From positions 124,001-188,000 of the forward strand of contig JABYQR010000045.1 of NCBI GenBank assembly GCA_022592445.1: a stretch of DNA of 64,000 nucleotides, given 5' to 3'. Made by a program: the position numbers and the translations under genes. The DNA comes from Cytidiella melzeri (taxonomy: Eukaryota > Basidiomycota > Agaricomycetes > Polyporales > Irpicaceae). Below are positions 23,842 through 35,775 of the stretch, in pieces. The notes beneath the pieces are model-generated. The model was not told the origin of the DNA. It did not search any database and worked only from the letters and a program-made list of their open reading frames with translations. Every line of letters starts with the position of its first letter. Position 1 is the first letter of the stretch.

Positions 23842-24531
23842 CTACGTTGAGTCGTCTTGTTGCTCTGCTGTCTTCCCGATGTCTTCATTCCATTCCTAAG
23901 ACAGTTGATGAGCAACTCATGTTGGCCTTTGAACCTACCCACCTCGGGATGCTCTTGAATAAAGTTCCTCATTAGCTCCTCGCATCTTTTATCATTCAAG
24001 ACAATAACCTCTACCCCTCTACTTCTTAGCAGGTCTTCTTCGCCCACCAAGTTCTTGTTCTCCCCTATGACTACGCGCGGAATGCCGTACAACAAGATGG
24101 CACCGGAACACATACTACAAGGGCTGCACAAAACGTGTCGATCTCCAGATACGTCCTGTCTCGCTCTTAGACAAGGCTGAGGCTCACCTGAGCGTTGTAT
24201 ACTAGACGCAATTGATGATATTCAGCACACATGCATGCTGAGGTAGATATCGATTCGTGCGACTGACCATTGTGCATTTTCTATACACGTTAGCAGCTTG
24301 TCTCCCTGCGCTCTCCAATGCTGATATCTCCGCATGCAGCGTCGGTGATCCCTTTTGTATCCGCTCGTTCCTGCCTCCACCCAGTTTTCTTGCTTTCTGC
24401 CCCGCCTCTGCAGCGAGGTCGCTCAGGAAAAGCGCAGCACCGATGGGTATTCCGCCCTCTTTTGCACCCTGGAGAGCGTACTCGTATGCGGTCTGCATGC
24501 CCAAAATGTCTGCTTCGCTTGGTCGTGCCAT
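23842..24531 (-). CDS. FCY1: Cytosine deaminase (yeast Fcy1 type)
   Basis: Zinc enzyme that converts cytosine to uracil in pyrimidine salvage. Four exons, 24531-24268, 24201-24188, 24123-23943 and 23895-23842, join in frame to 170 residues, the usual size. Zinc ligands and catalytic Glu are all present: H66 and E68 in TLHAEIS, C95 and C98 in PCSMC. The family blocks KEGGIPIGAALF, RIQKGSPTLHAEIS, YGIPRVVIGENKNLVG and the C-terminal EWNEDIGK match Fcy1. Exon 2 is only 14 nt long and encodes YTTLS just before the zinc motif; without it the protein lacks the family sequence. The start is the Met before ARPSEADILG. Confidence 0.92.
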
Positions 24532-25853
24532 GTCTGCAGATTGATTCCTCTGTCTCCTCAACAGCTGTCTTCTTACTGACCTACAAAGCTCTTGCAGATT
24601 ATGGGATCTGAAGATGAAGGATGATACGAAAGGGCCCGTGAGAGAAATACTGACAAAGCGCACAGGTATACTACATCTCAAGCTTCGCGTTGCGTTTTGC
24701 CAGCAACCTGCCTAACTTGTGGCCAGCACGATTATTTGTGAGTAGAATCTATTGCTCGAAGAATACGTGCAAGTTTATGTCTAATCTGCAACATACACTC
24801 TACCTAGCTAGCGAACCGTTGTGAGGCGAAAGCGCGAAGCTCTGGCGACCGCTCACGCGTCTTCATGCGCTGTTACAAAAGCATTTTCCCTGAGGTGCGG
24901 TTGTCGAGCTCGACTCGGAGGGCATGTGCATCGCTATATATCCAACCTTGGGACTATACGCCCTGTCTCTACAGAGGTTGCGTCTTGCCACCATCCTTCT
25001 CGAACACTTTCACGAATTCCGCTGATCAATGGTTTTTGAATGTAATACTAGAGCTCGCGACCAGGATTGTATGGATTTTCACGCATACCATTCGTATGTT
25101 TGCTGTAGCAAGTCTATTTCGTTGGCAGACGATGTCAATTTCCGAGTTCCCTTCAAACACAAATGCACCATGCAGTCCAATTAGCTCTTGGACGTGCCAT
25201 CGATGCCCCAGGCCTCCAAGCTACCCCTTTATACTCTCACTCTATCAATTCATAGACCCCTTGCGCAGCCATATCCGCATTAATAGCGGGAAGTAGTACA
25301 TTGTGGCCGTGCTAGAGGGATGTGCTGGTGATCTCGTGACACTCGCTGTACAGCTGTAATATTCCGCGCCGCGGCAGCCTTCGTCCTGACATCGACCACG
25401 AATTCCTCGTCCTTGCACCTTGCTGGCACCATGCTTGCTTATAGCTATCAAAGCAGCTCATCTAGTCCTGGCTATATCGCTGCTATAATCTTCGTTGCAC
25501 CTACTAGCACGCAAGTCCATATCCAAACATCTAGGTCAGTACGACGTCCAAGATTGTCGGCCGTAGCTTAGACTCTCACTTCGGTTTTACCTTGTACATG
25601 CAGTGCTTGACCCGACTGATTTCCTATAGACAGAATCACAGGCAGCACAGGCAGCACAGTTGAGGATAGCCGGAGGCCGCTAGCCTAGCAGCTACGTGAC
25701 GAGACGTGACGAATCGCGAATGTGACAAGATTTGCAAGTTTTTGCACCTGGGATACTATCAGCTCGTCATCTGGTCACCGACAGTCGCAATCTATAAAGC
25801 TGCGTCCCTAGCAAGTCCCTTTACGCAACAACATCGTCGCTACCCGCACTAAC
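24532..25853. other. Intergenic region between cytosine deaminase and monooxygenase genes
   Basis: Two genes point away from each other here, so both promoters lie inside. Frames up to 143 codons occur on the plus strand near 24865-25296 but lack domains or credible exon structure. A short tandem CAGGCAGCACAGGCAGCACAG lies near 25640. TATAAAG at 25793-25799 lies about 55 bp before the monooxygenase start and may serve as its TATA box. Confidence 0.4.
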
Positions 25854-28277
25854 ATGGTCTCGACAACAGCAGTTCCAGAGGGTGCTTTCCTCCCCACCTT
25901 TGACAACCTCGGTGTACAGACTATAGATCCCAAGGATGTCGACGCCGACAAGATCGCGAAGGACTGGCTCGCCTCATTCTCGGCAGCAGTCTCAGCGAAA
26001 GATGTTCCAGCTATTCTCGCCACTCTGCACGACAAGCCTTGGTGGAAGGATCTCTTCGCTCTCACCTGGGACCTTCGTACCTTCTTTGGCGCTGACAAGA
26101 TCCAGACTTTCCTCACAGATCGCCTGGAAGAGGCCAAACTAACCATCACTGGATTCGTTGATGCCCAATGGCAGCAGCCCTGGTCTGATGTTGGATGGGT
26201 ATGCACTCAGTTCGACTTTGAGACTGATGTCGCTACCGGTCGGGCTGTCGTCCGTCTTGTACCTACACCGACGGGATGGCGCGCTCTGGCTGTCGCAACC
26301 AACCTCGAAGGATTGAAAGGGTTTCCGGAGCGCATCGGAGAGCTCAGAAATCCGTATCCCAGTCACGGAAAATGGCTCGAACAACGTAGGAAGGAGCAGG
26401 AGTTCGAGGGTACCGATCCGGAGGTGCTCATTGTAGGTGGTGGGCAAAGTGGCCTGGATGTCGCGGCTAGGCTGAGGATGCTCGGAACGTCTCATCTACT
26501 TATCGAAAAGAATCCGAGGATCGGAGACCTTTGGAGGAACAGATATGAAGCACTGTGTTTGCACGACCCAGTCTGTGAGTCAGGATTGGACTCTCCGTAT
26601 CGCATGTATTGACTGCCATAGGGCTCACACATATGCCGTATCTTCCGTACGTTTCTCCTCGCCGTCCTCCTTGTTGTCCCCTTACATGGCGTTCCCAGCT
26701 TTCCACCCAACTGGCCCGTCTACGCGCCCTCCCAAAAGGTAGCTTCGTGTTATCTTCAATGGGGAAATTTTCGTCCCGCCATTTCTTACATGGTTTCCAT
26801 TGTAGGTTGCCGACTGGCTAGAATCCTTCTCGCAAGCCATGGAGCTCAATATCTGGACTTCCTCCACCGTAACCAACGCTTCAAAATCAGCTGACAACAA
26901 CAAATGGAATGTCACAGTGAAACGAGGAGATGGGACTGAACGCATATTCCACGTTGATCATGTCGTGTTTGCCCTCGGGCTGGGTGCAGGGAAACCGAAC
27001 ATGCCAGTGTATCCTGGCCGAGTGAGTGAACTTCATCGGTCACACAACTCGTACACTCAAAGTCACGCAGGAAGAGTTCCAAGGTCAAGTTCTACACTCG
27101 ACGGCACATCGATCTGCCAGAGACCATATTGGAAAGAAGGTCTTTGTCGTTGGTGCCTGCGTATCTGGTGCGTTTTCTGACCCATGGAGCTTATGTCCTG
27201 TCCTCATGAAAATCTCCTGGGTAGCGCACGACATCGCCTCTGACTACGCCGACCATGGTGTTGGTACGTCTCACGTTATTGTTTACGCCCCAGGTACAAT
27301 CTCTGACATCGTGCGAAAGACGTGACAATGTTTCAGCGTAGCTCCACATACGTCTTGACAGCCAAAAACGCCTGTCCTATACTCTACAAGCGTAAGCCAA
27401 TGCTATTTTTCTTTTCCTCTTTTCCAATCTCATATCGTTTACAGCAACGTACTGGGAGAATGGCCCTCCCACTGAAATAGCCGATAGGCTGGAGAACTCT
27501 TTCCCGATCTTCCTAGCGAAACTTTTTGCGCAGCGCAAGACGCAGGAAATTGCACAGTTGGACAAAGAGCTGCTAGAAGGTCTGGAGAAGGTTGGATATT
27601 CCCTCAATGACGGCGACGAGGGGTCCGGATTCTTGTTCCTTGCGCTGAAGAGGGCGGGAGGATATTATCTCGGTTGGTAGCAACTCCCTGTCCAAGCTCG
27701 TATCTCGTGGTTTTTTTGCTGATGACGCGTGTCTTTGGCAGATGTTGGCGCGTGCCAGAAGATTATTGACGGTAAAATCAAGATCAAGAACAAGACCGAG
27801 ATCGAGCGCTACACCCCGCGCGGGCTCAAATTCAAAGACGGGAGCGAGATCGAGGCAGACGTTATACTGTTCGCCACTGGGTACGTCTACGCCCCGACTC
27901 TCAGTACGAGACTGTTATTGACTTGCATGGCTTGCTCAGGTTTGACGATTATCGCAAGCCTCTCCTCTCCATCCTCGGACCAACCTATGAGAAAAAACTG
28001 ACGCCAATCTGGGGTCTGAACAGCGACGGAGACTTGCGTACGGCGTGGCGTGAGCTAGGACCTGGAGTAGAGAACGCGTGGTACATGATGGGGAACTTTG
28101 CATCTTGCAGGTTTTATTCAAAACATTTGGCATTGCGTGAGTACTCTGTGTTGTGGTCTATGACTGGGTAGTGTATGTGTGCTGACCATGCGTTGTGGTT
28201 GACCGACTACAGAGATCAAGGCGAAACAAGAGGGCAAGTTTGGGACGCGGTACTCTGCTCCGATTGTCTGGGACTAG
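25854..28277 (+). CDS. FAD/NADPH-dependent flavin monooxygenase (FMO/YUCCA-like)
   Basis: Multi-exon gene for a flavoprotein monooxygenase of about 600 residues that would oxygenate a small organic substrate using NADPH and FAD. Residues 1-170 form a SnoaL/NTF2-like head (IAKDWLASFSAAVSAKDVPA). The FAD-binding Rossmann motif EVLIVGGGQSGLDVAARLRM follows, with IEKNPRIGDLWRNRYEALCL after it. The second dinucleotide motif KKVFVVGACVSAHDIASDY is rebuilt across an intron (27171-27220 region). The C-terminal FMO block GLKFKDGSEIEADVILFATG follows, then FASCRFYSKHLALQIKAKQE and the end RYSAPIVWD. Later introns are clear GT-AG types. Substrate unknown; similar fungal enzymes are often annotated as dimethylaniline monooxygenase-like. 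Confidence 0.88.
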
Positions 28278-29647
28278 GGAGGCGCAAAACATCACAATGT
28301 ACAAAGACACAATATGAAGGGTAACAGATGCGACGTGGTGGCAGCTAGCTAACTAGATGTCGATGTATATATAGATGTAACATGTACAATAAACTATCAA
28401 ATCAATCACTGGCACGTTCAACCGCTCGAACGATGCGAGCAAAGGCGTGGCATACGGGCGGGTGCAGCTTCGGTCTGCGATTTTGGTTAAAGCGTCTACT
28501 ACAAGACCGAAAGCATACTCTCAGGCTGTGACAGAGCTGGAGCCTGTGCGTACATTGTAAGCCACCACAACAAGTGCAATTTTGGCGGTCACTGATAACA
28601 GAGGCTTTGTGGCGTTTTGGTGTTTCGGCCCGGCAAACCTGCAACAGCGAAGTTGTCGCGTCGGCACGCAAAGTACCGTCACTGTGCGTGCATCGACACA
28701 CTGTGGAAATGTTCTCTTTCCTCCGTTGGCAAAACCCAAGGCGAGTTCACAACGTCATTTCCACCGCTCATTGTCTTGGCGGCTTTAATTTTTTTTTCAA
28801 CCTTCTCAAATGCTGTCAGCCGCAACAACAGTAACGCACCCGATGACGATCCATCGGATTCCAGATTAACGTGAAATAACGCTAGCTGCGATGCGAATCA
28901 ATCTAAGTCGGGCCACTGCAGACCCCAAGGTTTTACACGTGGGGTATGTATAAACAATCGGAAGCATAAATAAAACCTGCTCACATTGTACTGCACCCGG
29001 TTTCTGGTTCCTGCAGTCTTCATCTCGTTGTTGAGATACTGGCACCGCTGGAATTCAAGACGTTAGGTAAATTGTGTATGTTCAAATCCAACACTTCGAT
29101 TTAGGCTCACCTCACAGATCTCTAGGGCACCATTTTTTGTCGGGTTGGTCCAAGCTGCCGCGGTCGGCATACACAGCCCCTAGGTGGTATGGTCGATACA
29201 GCTACACGGCTGCTATGTGGTCATCTAGAGTGGGCACATCGGTCATGTCGGCGATCAATTTCACAGCGCATGTTCTAATTCCGGCCTCGAAGTGGTCCAA
29301 GCCAGACAGATCTTCAGTGACTCCATGTGCTACATGTGCGAAAGGGCCAGATAGCTGAGGAGCAATTGCCCTTTGTTGCAAATGGATTATTGACACTGGC
29401 AGCATGTACGATACAAGGCATATTAAAAACAAGTAGCGGAATCAATAACATAGGAATTATATTATATACGATGACTGGATGGGAGCAATGTAGAAATATA
29501 AGACTGTTCGGCACATGGACACGCGTACGTATACTGGATGGGAGCAATGTAGAAATACAGGACTGTTCGGCACATAGACACGCGTACGTATACTGGATGG
29601 AAAGCGAGAGAGGCAACGATAGCAAGAACAAATCAGAGCGCAAGACA
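28278..29647. other. Intergenic region without a supportable gene
   Basis: This lies between the monooxygenase stop and the 3' end of the Zn2Cys6 gene. Frames of 60-150 codons are present, but none has a recognisable domain. It contains a 59-bp tandem duplication (listed separately). Confidence 0.45.
29474..29602. repeat. 59-bp tandem duplication
   Basis: The unit beginning ACTGGATGGGAGCAATGTAG starts at 29474 and again at 29533, with a third partial start at 29592. The copies differ at only three or so positions. Each unit carries GACTGTTCGGCACAT and ACACGCGTACGTATAC. It is noncoding and lies just downstream of the Zn2Cys6 gene. Confidence 0.85.
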
Positions 29648-31222
29648 TTAATTATGAATAAATTGGCTTTCGAAACTGGCAAAGCTTTTTTCGTGCCCGT
29701 CGGTAGTCACACGAGGGGTGATGTTGATGTCTGCACCGACGCTGTCCCATGCGTCGACGTTCGTCATGTCGAGGTGTGAGTCCAGGCCAGAAAAGTCGAG
29801 AGAGTCTGCGGGGAAATCCATAGGGTACATCAATCCCGCGCCGCTGGGTCGCATGCTGAGAGGAGTGAGCGGAGCAGACATGGAGAGGTCGGAACCGCTT
29901 CTGCTGAAAGCCTCATGCGCGAGGGGCATGTGGAAAGAGTGGTGAAGTTGAATAGGGTTAGACCGAGGACTGTGGTGTGAAATGAGCGTTTTTCTCAGGG
30001 GTTCGGAAAGCCAAGCGTACTCACCGTTGGATGCTCGCGTCAATGACGTCTAATTCACGTGATGGGGTATACACCTGTCCGAGTGAAGGAGAGCGACCTA
30101 AGGACTGATTGGAGAAAGAGTCTGCCAGCGAGGAGGGCAAAGACGAACGACGAGAGGGGTTGACGTCGTAGGCGAAGGTATCATCTTGTGGCACGAACGA
30201 CAGGGGGATCTGATCATACAACTTGGTGCCCGAGAGGTCGATGTGACCAGGTCGAGGGCGACCGAGCCGGCGAGCAGCTGGAGTGTGTACAACTTGAATG
30301 CCAGGAGAACCGTTAGGGGAAGATGCGCTCGAACTCGAGGCTGAGCTTGGCCGAGAGTCCGACGCAGCGGCGGTGGGTGTCAAAAGGTCAGCCGCCGACG
30401 CATCCGAGGAGGCGAATGACAGCGTCGAGGCTTCAGAGCTTGTCGAGGCAACAGAGATCCTACGCGAGTCCTTGCGCGACTGGTCGACTACCTTGCGCTT
30501 CACTTTGTTCGGGCCTCGCATTTTGCGCTCGGGGGCGTACTCACACCTCAGACCACGAACGCGGCATCGCTCGCAGGCGGGATGCTCTCCGCTGCACTAG
30601 ACGGAAGGTCAGTACTGTAATTTAAAGCCGAGAGGCGGAATAAACATACCTTTGCCTTTCTTCCTCTACACTTCTCGCAGGCTTGAGCGGTACGAATACG
30701 AGGGTGCTCAGGTGCAATCTGGTAGATGCCGGTAGACGGATCCAACGAGCCCGACATCGTCCATGGTGGTGGTGGAGGTGCAGAGAGCTGAGCAGTCGCT
30801 GGTGTAGCGGTTGGAGCGACAGAATGAGACGACGGGGACACGAAGATTGACGGCTGAGATATCGACGTAGAGGGGAAGACCTGCGTTGACGACGACGGCG
30901 GTTCTGGGTAGTGAGTCCGAGGGGTCGTCTCGGTCCAATCGAGGCTAGAGGGTGGCTGGTGATGAGAGTTGCCCAGGTTGTGCAGCTCGTACGGGACAGA
31001 GCTCAAGTGGTAGTGTGAGGGCGCAAAGCCATGAGGAATGTCGTAGGGCATGGATTGAGAGGCTGACATCGAAGCCAGCGGATGTAGCATTTGATCAAAA
31101 AGATATTGCTCTGGGAGGAATGAGGAGGTCCTCATGTCGATAGTAGTGCCCATGTCGTACGACGTCGAGCCGCGCTGATGCATGAAAGCAGAGTCGTCGT
31201 ACGGAAGGTGTAGAATAGACAT
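29648..31222 (-). CDS. Zn2Cys6 (fungal Zn cluster) transcription factor
   Basis: Nuclear DNA-binding regulator. Three exons, 31222-30650, 30596-30025 and 29969-29648, give 488 residues. The binuclear zinc cluster has all six cysteines at 182, 185, 192, 199, 202 and 209 (CX2CX6CX6CX2CX6C), read ACEKCRGRKAK then CSGEHPACERCRVRGLRC, with intron 1 inside the motif. A basic segment (RGPNKVKRKVVDQSRKDSRR) follows. Unusually the cluster sits mid-protein, after about 180 residues rich in Ser, Pro, His and Gln, rather than at the N-terminus. No fungal_trans middle homology domain is seen. The start is the Met of MSILHLPYDDSAF; an upstream in-frame Met would add 17 residues. Target genes unknown. Confidence 0.85.
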
Positions 31223-31363
31223 GGTGAAGATGGGTTTCGCAGATGAGAAGGGTGAGCAGACAGACCAGCACAACTCGCTGGGTTCTTATGCAGGCCTCGC
31301 ATTTCCGCGAGAAGCACGAAGAGTGGGCGGGATAGCCAAATGCGGCTGGCCGGCACCGATCAC

Positions 31364-31433
31364 TTTGCATCTGGCGCATATGACGGTTTCAACCAGAATT
31401 CAGGTTGAAACCGTCATATGCGCCAGATGCAAA
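31364..31433. repeat. Perfect 31-bp inverted repeat (hairpin) upstream of Zn2Cys6 gene
   Basis: Arms 31364-31394 and 31403-31433 are exact reverse complements, separated by the 8-base spacer AGAATTCA. The arms contain GCATCTGGCGCATATGACGG. The centre lies about 175 bp upstream of the start codon of the minus-strand Zn2Cys6 gene, inside its promoter. Confidence 0.92.
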
Positions 31434-31828
31434 CACCCCACATCAAATCCAGGCCAATCTTGAGTAGTAGAGGTGTCTGTACCTCCACCGCCACGCCAAG
31501 GAATCCTCCAGTTTCAACCAATGCTGTTGTCCGAGAATTCTGTCATCATTTCGTCAGACATCCAGCGGTTGGCGAACTCAAAAAACCCACATGTATTCAC
31601 TCTCCATATTAAGAAAGACCCGGGATTATTTTTTGTTCAGGTACCTGTCATGGGAGGTAGGCAGTCAATAGTCTATGGTTGTTCGTGGAGGGACTTGACA
31701 TCAGGCGCTGTAGCCGGCGGTACACCCTAATTTAGGTAACCAAGTTCGTCTGCCGGCGGTACGGCAGCACTTTGACTCCGCACCCATTGTCGCTCACACC
31801 GGAGGGTCATTTCTTTGAATTCATTCAT

Positions 31829-31943
31829 TGTAAGGATTAAAGCTCACATTGGTAGCTCACTGTTGTTTATAATGCCGCATATTATCAGTGCCACACTTCT
31901 AGCATTACTCAGTGATCTACCAATGTGAGCTTAAATCCTTACA
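31829..31943. mobile_element. Short MITE-like foldback element
   Basis: Arms of 34 bp at 31829-31862 and 31910-31943 are reverse complements with two mismatches (TGTAAGGATT at the outer ends). They enclose a 47-bp AT-rich centre. It lacks coding capacity. No convincing target-site duplication was found, so its mobility is inferred from structure only. Confidence 0.6.
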
Positions 31944-32433
31944 GGAGTCTGAGGCACAAAGACGTTATGCCTTGGGCTCCTGTACAACTTCTCAGGTTGT
32001 GTTATATATTGCAAAAAGCTGACGGTGATAATCCCATAGTTCTTGCTACGATCGATGAACGCACTGGTCACATCTCGCTGGCCCTTTCGCGAATTCCCTT
32101 CAATTCTCATGTGTGCCAACTACACATCGCATCAGCCAACATAGCTGCTCTGTATATTTGCATGCCTGTTTATCCTATTGTTACAATACATAGATAGATA
32201 ACATAAACCTCTTCACAAGGCTCAGCACCCCGCAATGCACTGGTCGCGAGTACCATAGCCACTGATCGACCAACACCAGCGCGGAAGCATTCCAATGCAG
32301 CCCCGACTTGCGCGCCCTCTGCATTTAACCAGTTCCGCCGGAGCACACACTCAGGCATGCAGACCACCCAAGAATAACTTAGCCTCCGCAGAACTAAGCT
32401 GCTGAGACTCAATTGATCGTCGATGCTTCGACC
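31944..32433. other. Spacer between foldback element and LPMO gene
   Basis: No supportable gene. A minus-strand frame at 32170-32412 reads protein-like in part (RAGVGRSVAMVLATSALRGA) but has no start context or partner exons. Confidence 0.4.
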
Positions 32434-33709
32434 TCAGTGCGATAAGTGCGGTATCATACGTTTAATGAAACGCTTGGAATGTCGTCTCTGGTTACCGGTC
32501 TCGCTTCTCGCCTTGAGCATGCACGATCCTGTGCCAGAGCCGCTGGAATCGGTAGCCCCTGTCGGCGCCGGCTGAAAAGTTGGAGATGGTGTTGGTTCAC
32601 CTTGTGCACCAGTCGTCTGCGTGGCATCTGCGGGCGCGTTTGTGATGCTTGTTCCGGAGGGGAATGGCGGAATGCTAGAAGGGGCTGGGGCCATCGACTG
32701 AGCGGGCGCTGCTAGGTTCGCGATGGGGCCCCCGGGGAACGTATAGTTGGAGCCAGGGTCATAGATCTATACGATGGAGAGTGAGAAAACGTGCAGCTGG
32801 ATACGGTAGCGGCTGACGTACGTTGGGGTCGAAAATACCAGGATCGTTGTCGTTGTAGGCTCCGGGGAATGAGACCAGGGGCTGAGGACTGCCGTTGCCA
32901 CTGCCGCCCACTTGAAGTTGTAGACACATGGGATAGAATTCAGCACCTCCCAGCGAGGTACCCAGATGCAGGGCAATGAGCTTTCGCACGATATTAGATG
33001 CGTCTCTTTGACTAGCTACGATGCTGACGAACCTCATGTCTCATAAGATAGCCACCGGGAGCAATGTTCTGCGGTAGGGTCACGTCGTATGCGTCGCGAT
33101 TACCTGGTGCACACGTTTGTAAGTATGGAGTGTCTACAGGAATGACGGAGACTCACTCATGATTTCTGCCATATACCACGTGCTACCGTCTGCTTCCTTG
33201 CCCAACTGGTCAATCTTGAACCACTGTGCGTTTGTTGGGTCATATTGGTCGCAGGGAGTATTCCCGCACGATGCCAAGTAGGTCATGAGAGGACCGACTT
33301 CGTGTGGCCACTTTGGAAGACGGTCAGCAGCTGGCGAGCGATGGAGAGATCACAAACTCACGTTTTGGCCTGCACCGCCTACCCATTGGATGCTAACAAC
33401 ACTACCCGGATTCGCAGGTACGACCATCTCCGCCTTGGTGGCATTGAGTCCACAGATAATGTCTGGGTTTGAGGCTCCTTTCACAGGTCCGATGTCGTCT
33501 ACCAGACGAATGGGACTCGGGCCTATATGGCTCGTGTCAGACAGACCCCAGCTCGTATTACCACCGTCGTGCTCACCTGCGTAGTTGTTCGGCACATTGC
33601 CAGCGTACCAGGTCCCGTCGATCGCGATCTGACCGACATATCCATGCGCAGCAACGTGCTTTACTGCCGAAACGAAGAAGAAAATGGCAAGGAATATCAC
33701 GGAGTGCAT
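32434..33709 (-). CDS. AA9 lytic polysaccharide monooxygenase (formerly GH61)
   Basis: Secreted copper enzyme that oxidatively cleaves cellulose or related glucans. Signal peptide [21 protein letters not shown] is followed directly by the mature N-terminal His ([11 protein letters not shown]), the first copper ligand of the histidine brace. Six exons are read with GT-AG introns. Family blocks occur in order: [70 protein letters not shown] (second copper His in RHE) and [12 protein letters not shown] (axial Tyr). The catalytic domain is followed by a long Thr/Ser/Pro-rich tail ([20 protein letters not shown]) without a CBM1; it ends in a basic segment [11 protein letters not shown]. The start is the Met giving a 21-residue signal peptide. 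Confidence 0.92.
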
Positions 33710-35045
33710 TGTGACATGCACTGGGAGAGTGAGAGGCGGGAAAGGCTCGTCAAGAGCAAAGGAGGTTCAAGGTGAGACCCAATCCTCCAGACGAGGCATG
33801 TGCTTTATAGACCGTTTAGACTTTCATCCAAAACGATTGTCCATGCCGCCGTCCTGCCATTGTCCTCGAGGCAGTCTATTCCAATATGCTGTGTAGCTTG
33901 AAAAGGCAACTTTGTATGCAGCCACTGCTTATGTAATCATGTAATCAAAGTACCCTTTGACGTTCACTCTCACCTGCAACTTGAAGTCTTACAATCCACA
34001 GGCTACTGTCGATGCTCATATGTTGTCTACAGGATGGATTAGTGATTACGACTAACGACTCTCTCTCTCTCTCTCCTTGAGGGTTTACGCAGTGCGATGT
34101 CTACGTTGCAGCTACCACGTGTACTGCGGCAATGCCACTCTTCATCTCCACCCGTCCTGCCTGTGGTGGACGGCATCCAGTATCTGGCGATCATAATCGC
34201 CGCACACATGAAGCATGTCCGGTAAAGCTATCTCCTCAGGTGAACCACAGTATCGTTTCGAACAAACATGCCGCATCATTCACCAACTTCAGATGCTATT
34301 TATGCAGCGGGTGGTGAGTTTTCGTTTTCTGGTACAATGGATTCGAACTTCATTTGGCGGAGATGTCCACAATATCGCCTGATTCTTTGATAACGAAATG
34401 AAACGCAGGAGGCTTTGAGTTTAGGGTCCAGGGACGCACTGTTCCGCGTACGCAGGTGCGTTGCAGCACTACTTTGTGTCTTTGTGAGTACATCGCTCTG
34501 ATTAAAGCGAAAACGATTAAAGGACGAGGTGTGTGCATGTTTATCAGCCCTTCACTCATCGTGCATCCCGTTTGCGAGCTGCTGAAGTACTTCTTTCATA
34601 GACTGCAGGTCGTTCACCGCTGGTCTTGCCTGGAGGGTGGCGCGTGATACTGCGACGGCTTCGTTTCACCGATTACGACGTGCAGCGTTGGACGAGTCAC
34701 AAGACGCGGTGGATTCGCGTCAAACATGGAACCCCACAAGCATGTTCTGCTGACCCAGCCAAGCGCCCTTGGAATGGTCGCTCCGGGCAAAACTGGCCTT
34801 CGTGGCATGGCGCAAAGCTACAGTACCTTCTTCTGCTATACCCAGATGGTGCGACATCATGGTCTTGGCAGGTTTACCTTCGGACGCGCTCCGTCTCGTG
34901 CTGTTCCAGCTGAGTACTCTCTTAATGGTTGACGCAGGCAGCCTTGTCCAGTGAGCGCTCCGAACAGGCTTATAGGCATCATGAAATGTCCATCATGCTC
35001 TCCGAACATGCCCTCGTTGTGTTTTCTCTAACCACCCCCTCCGCC
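33710..35045. other. Intergenic region (LPMO to ten-Cys protein)
   Basis: Promoters of two divergent secreted-protein genes lie here. A CT-dinucleotide run is present at about 34061-34076. No supportable coding sequence; the short plus-strand frames near 34630-34950 lack domains. Confidence 0.4.
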
Positions 35046-35775
35046 ATGCATTCTCTTCACGTTGCATTGATTGCCTTCCTTTTCACCGCAACACCCCTCC
35101 TTGCGTCTACTATTCCAGATCTCCGCGAATGTAAAGGCCAGAAGACCATCTCGACGTACATCGGCAAGGACAAGAATGTTCATGCCGAAGTCGTCCAGTG
35201 CGATGGTTTCCCCCAGGCCTTGGACTCTCAACTCTTGCCTCGCCAGAGCAACAATGTTTGTGGAGCTCAATGTAACCTCTCGATCCGTGCAATATACTCC
35301 AGCGGTTGACTGTAACGCGACTGCAGGCAATACCAACTGCTTCACTCCTTCCGGTGGAGGACCAGATCCTAACGAATGCCATGTCATCACGGACGCACTA
35401 CTTTACGACAGCCAGAACATTGGTGCTTTGTTCCAACTAGATCCAGCGTTAAACACATCGACGATCACGATGCAGTACCGAAGCTGCAAGACGTTCATCG
35501 TCAACCAAGACAGCGTCGCCCTCACATACTGTCGCACCGATTGGGTATGTCTATCAGCACCTCTTTCCGAATACCTCTAACCGCCCTCTCTTTCGTTAGT
35601 CTGCGGTGCTTGACTACGTCGCGTTTAATTGCCAGTCTCAGCAGAACGCGCATGGTGGCAACTGCGTCGCTGCCGATCAGAGGTGGTTCATCCAGTGAGT
35701 TATTCGCTGTCCGTCATAGTACGCTAACTGAATCCAACGCTGATATCTTTTTCTTTTAGAGTACAGTCCTCTTGA
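35046..35775 (+). CDS. Secreted cysteine-rich protein (ten Cys), unknown family
   Basis: Four exons, 35046-35271, 35327-35544, 35600-35694 and 35760-35775, join in frame to 184 residues. MHSLHVALIAFLFTATPLLA is a strong signal peptide, and this Met is preferred over upstream in-frame Mets for that reason. The mature part has ten cysteines (contexts LRECKG, VVQCDG, NNVCGAQC, TNCF, NECH, RSCK, TYCR, FNCQ, GNCV), so five disulphides are possible. The last exon is 16 nt. No recognised domain. It is divergent from the AA9 gene 1.3 kb away. Size and secretion suit an apoplastic or wood-decay secreted protein; function not assigned. Confidence 0.75.

Noticed and set aside
24865..25296. 143-codon plus-strand frame between cytosine deaminase and the monooxygenase
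   Set aside because: No recognisable motif, no splice logic, and it lies in a promoter-containing spacer.
29474..29602. CRISPR-like array
   Set aside because: Only two head-to-tail 59-bp units with no distinct spacers, in a eukaryotic genome; a plain tandem duplication.
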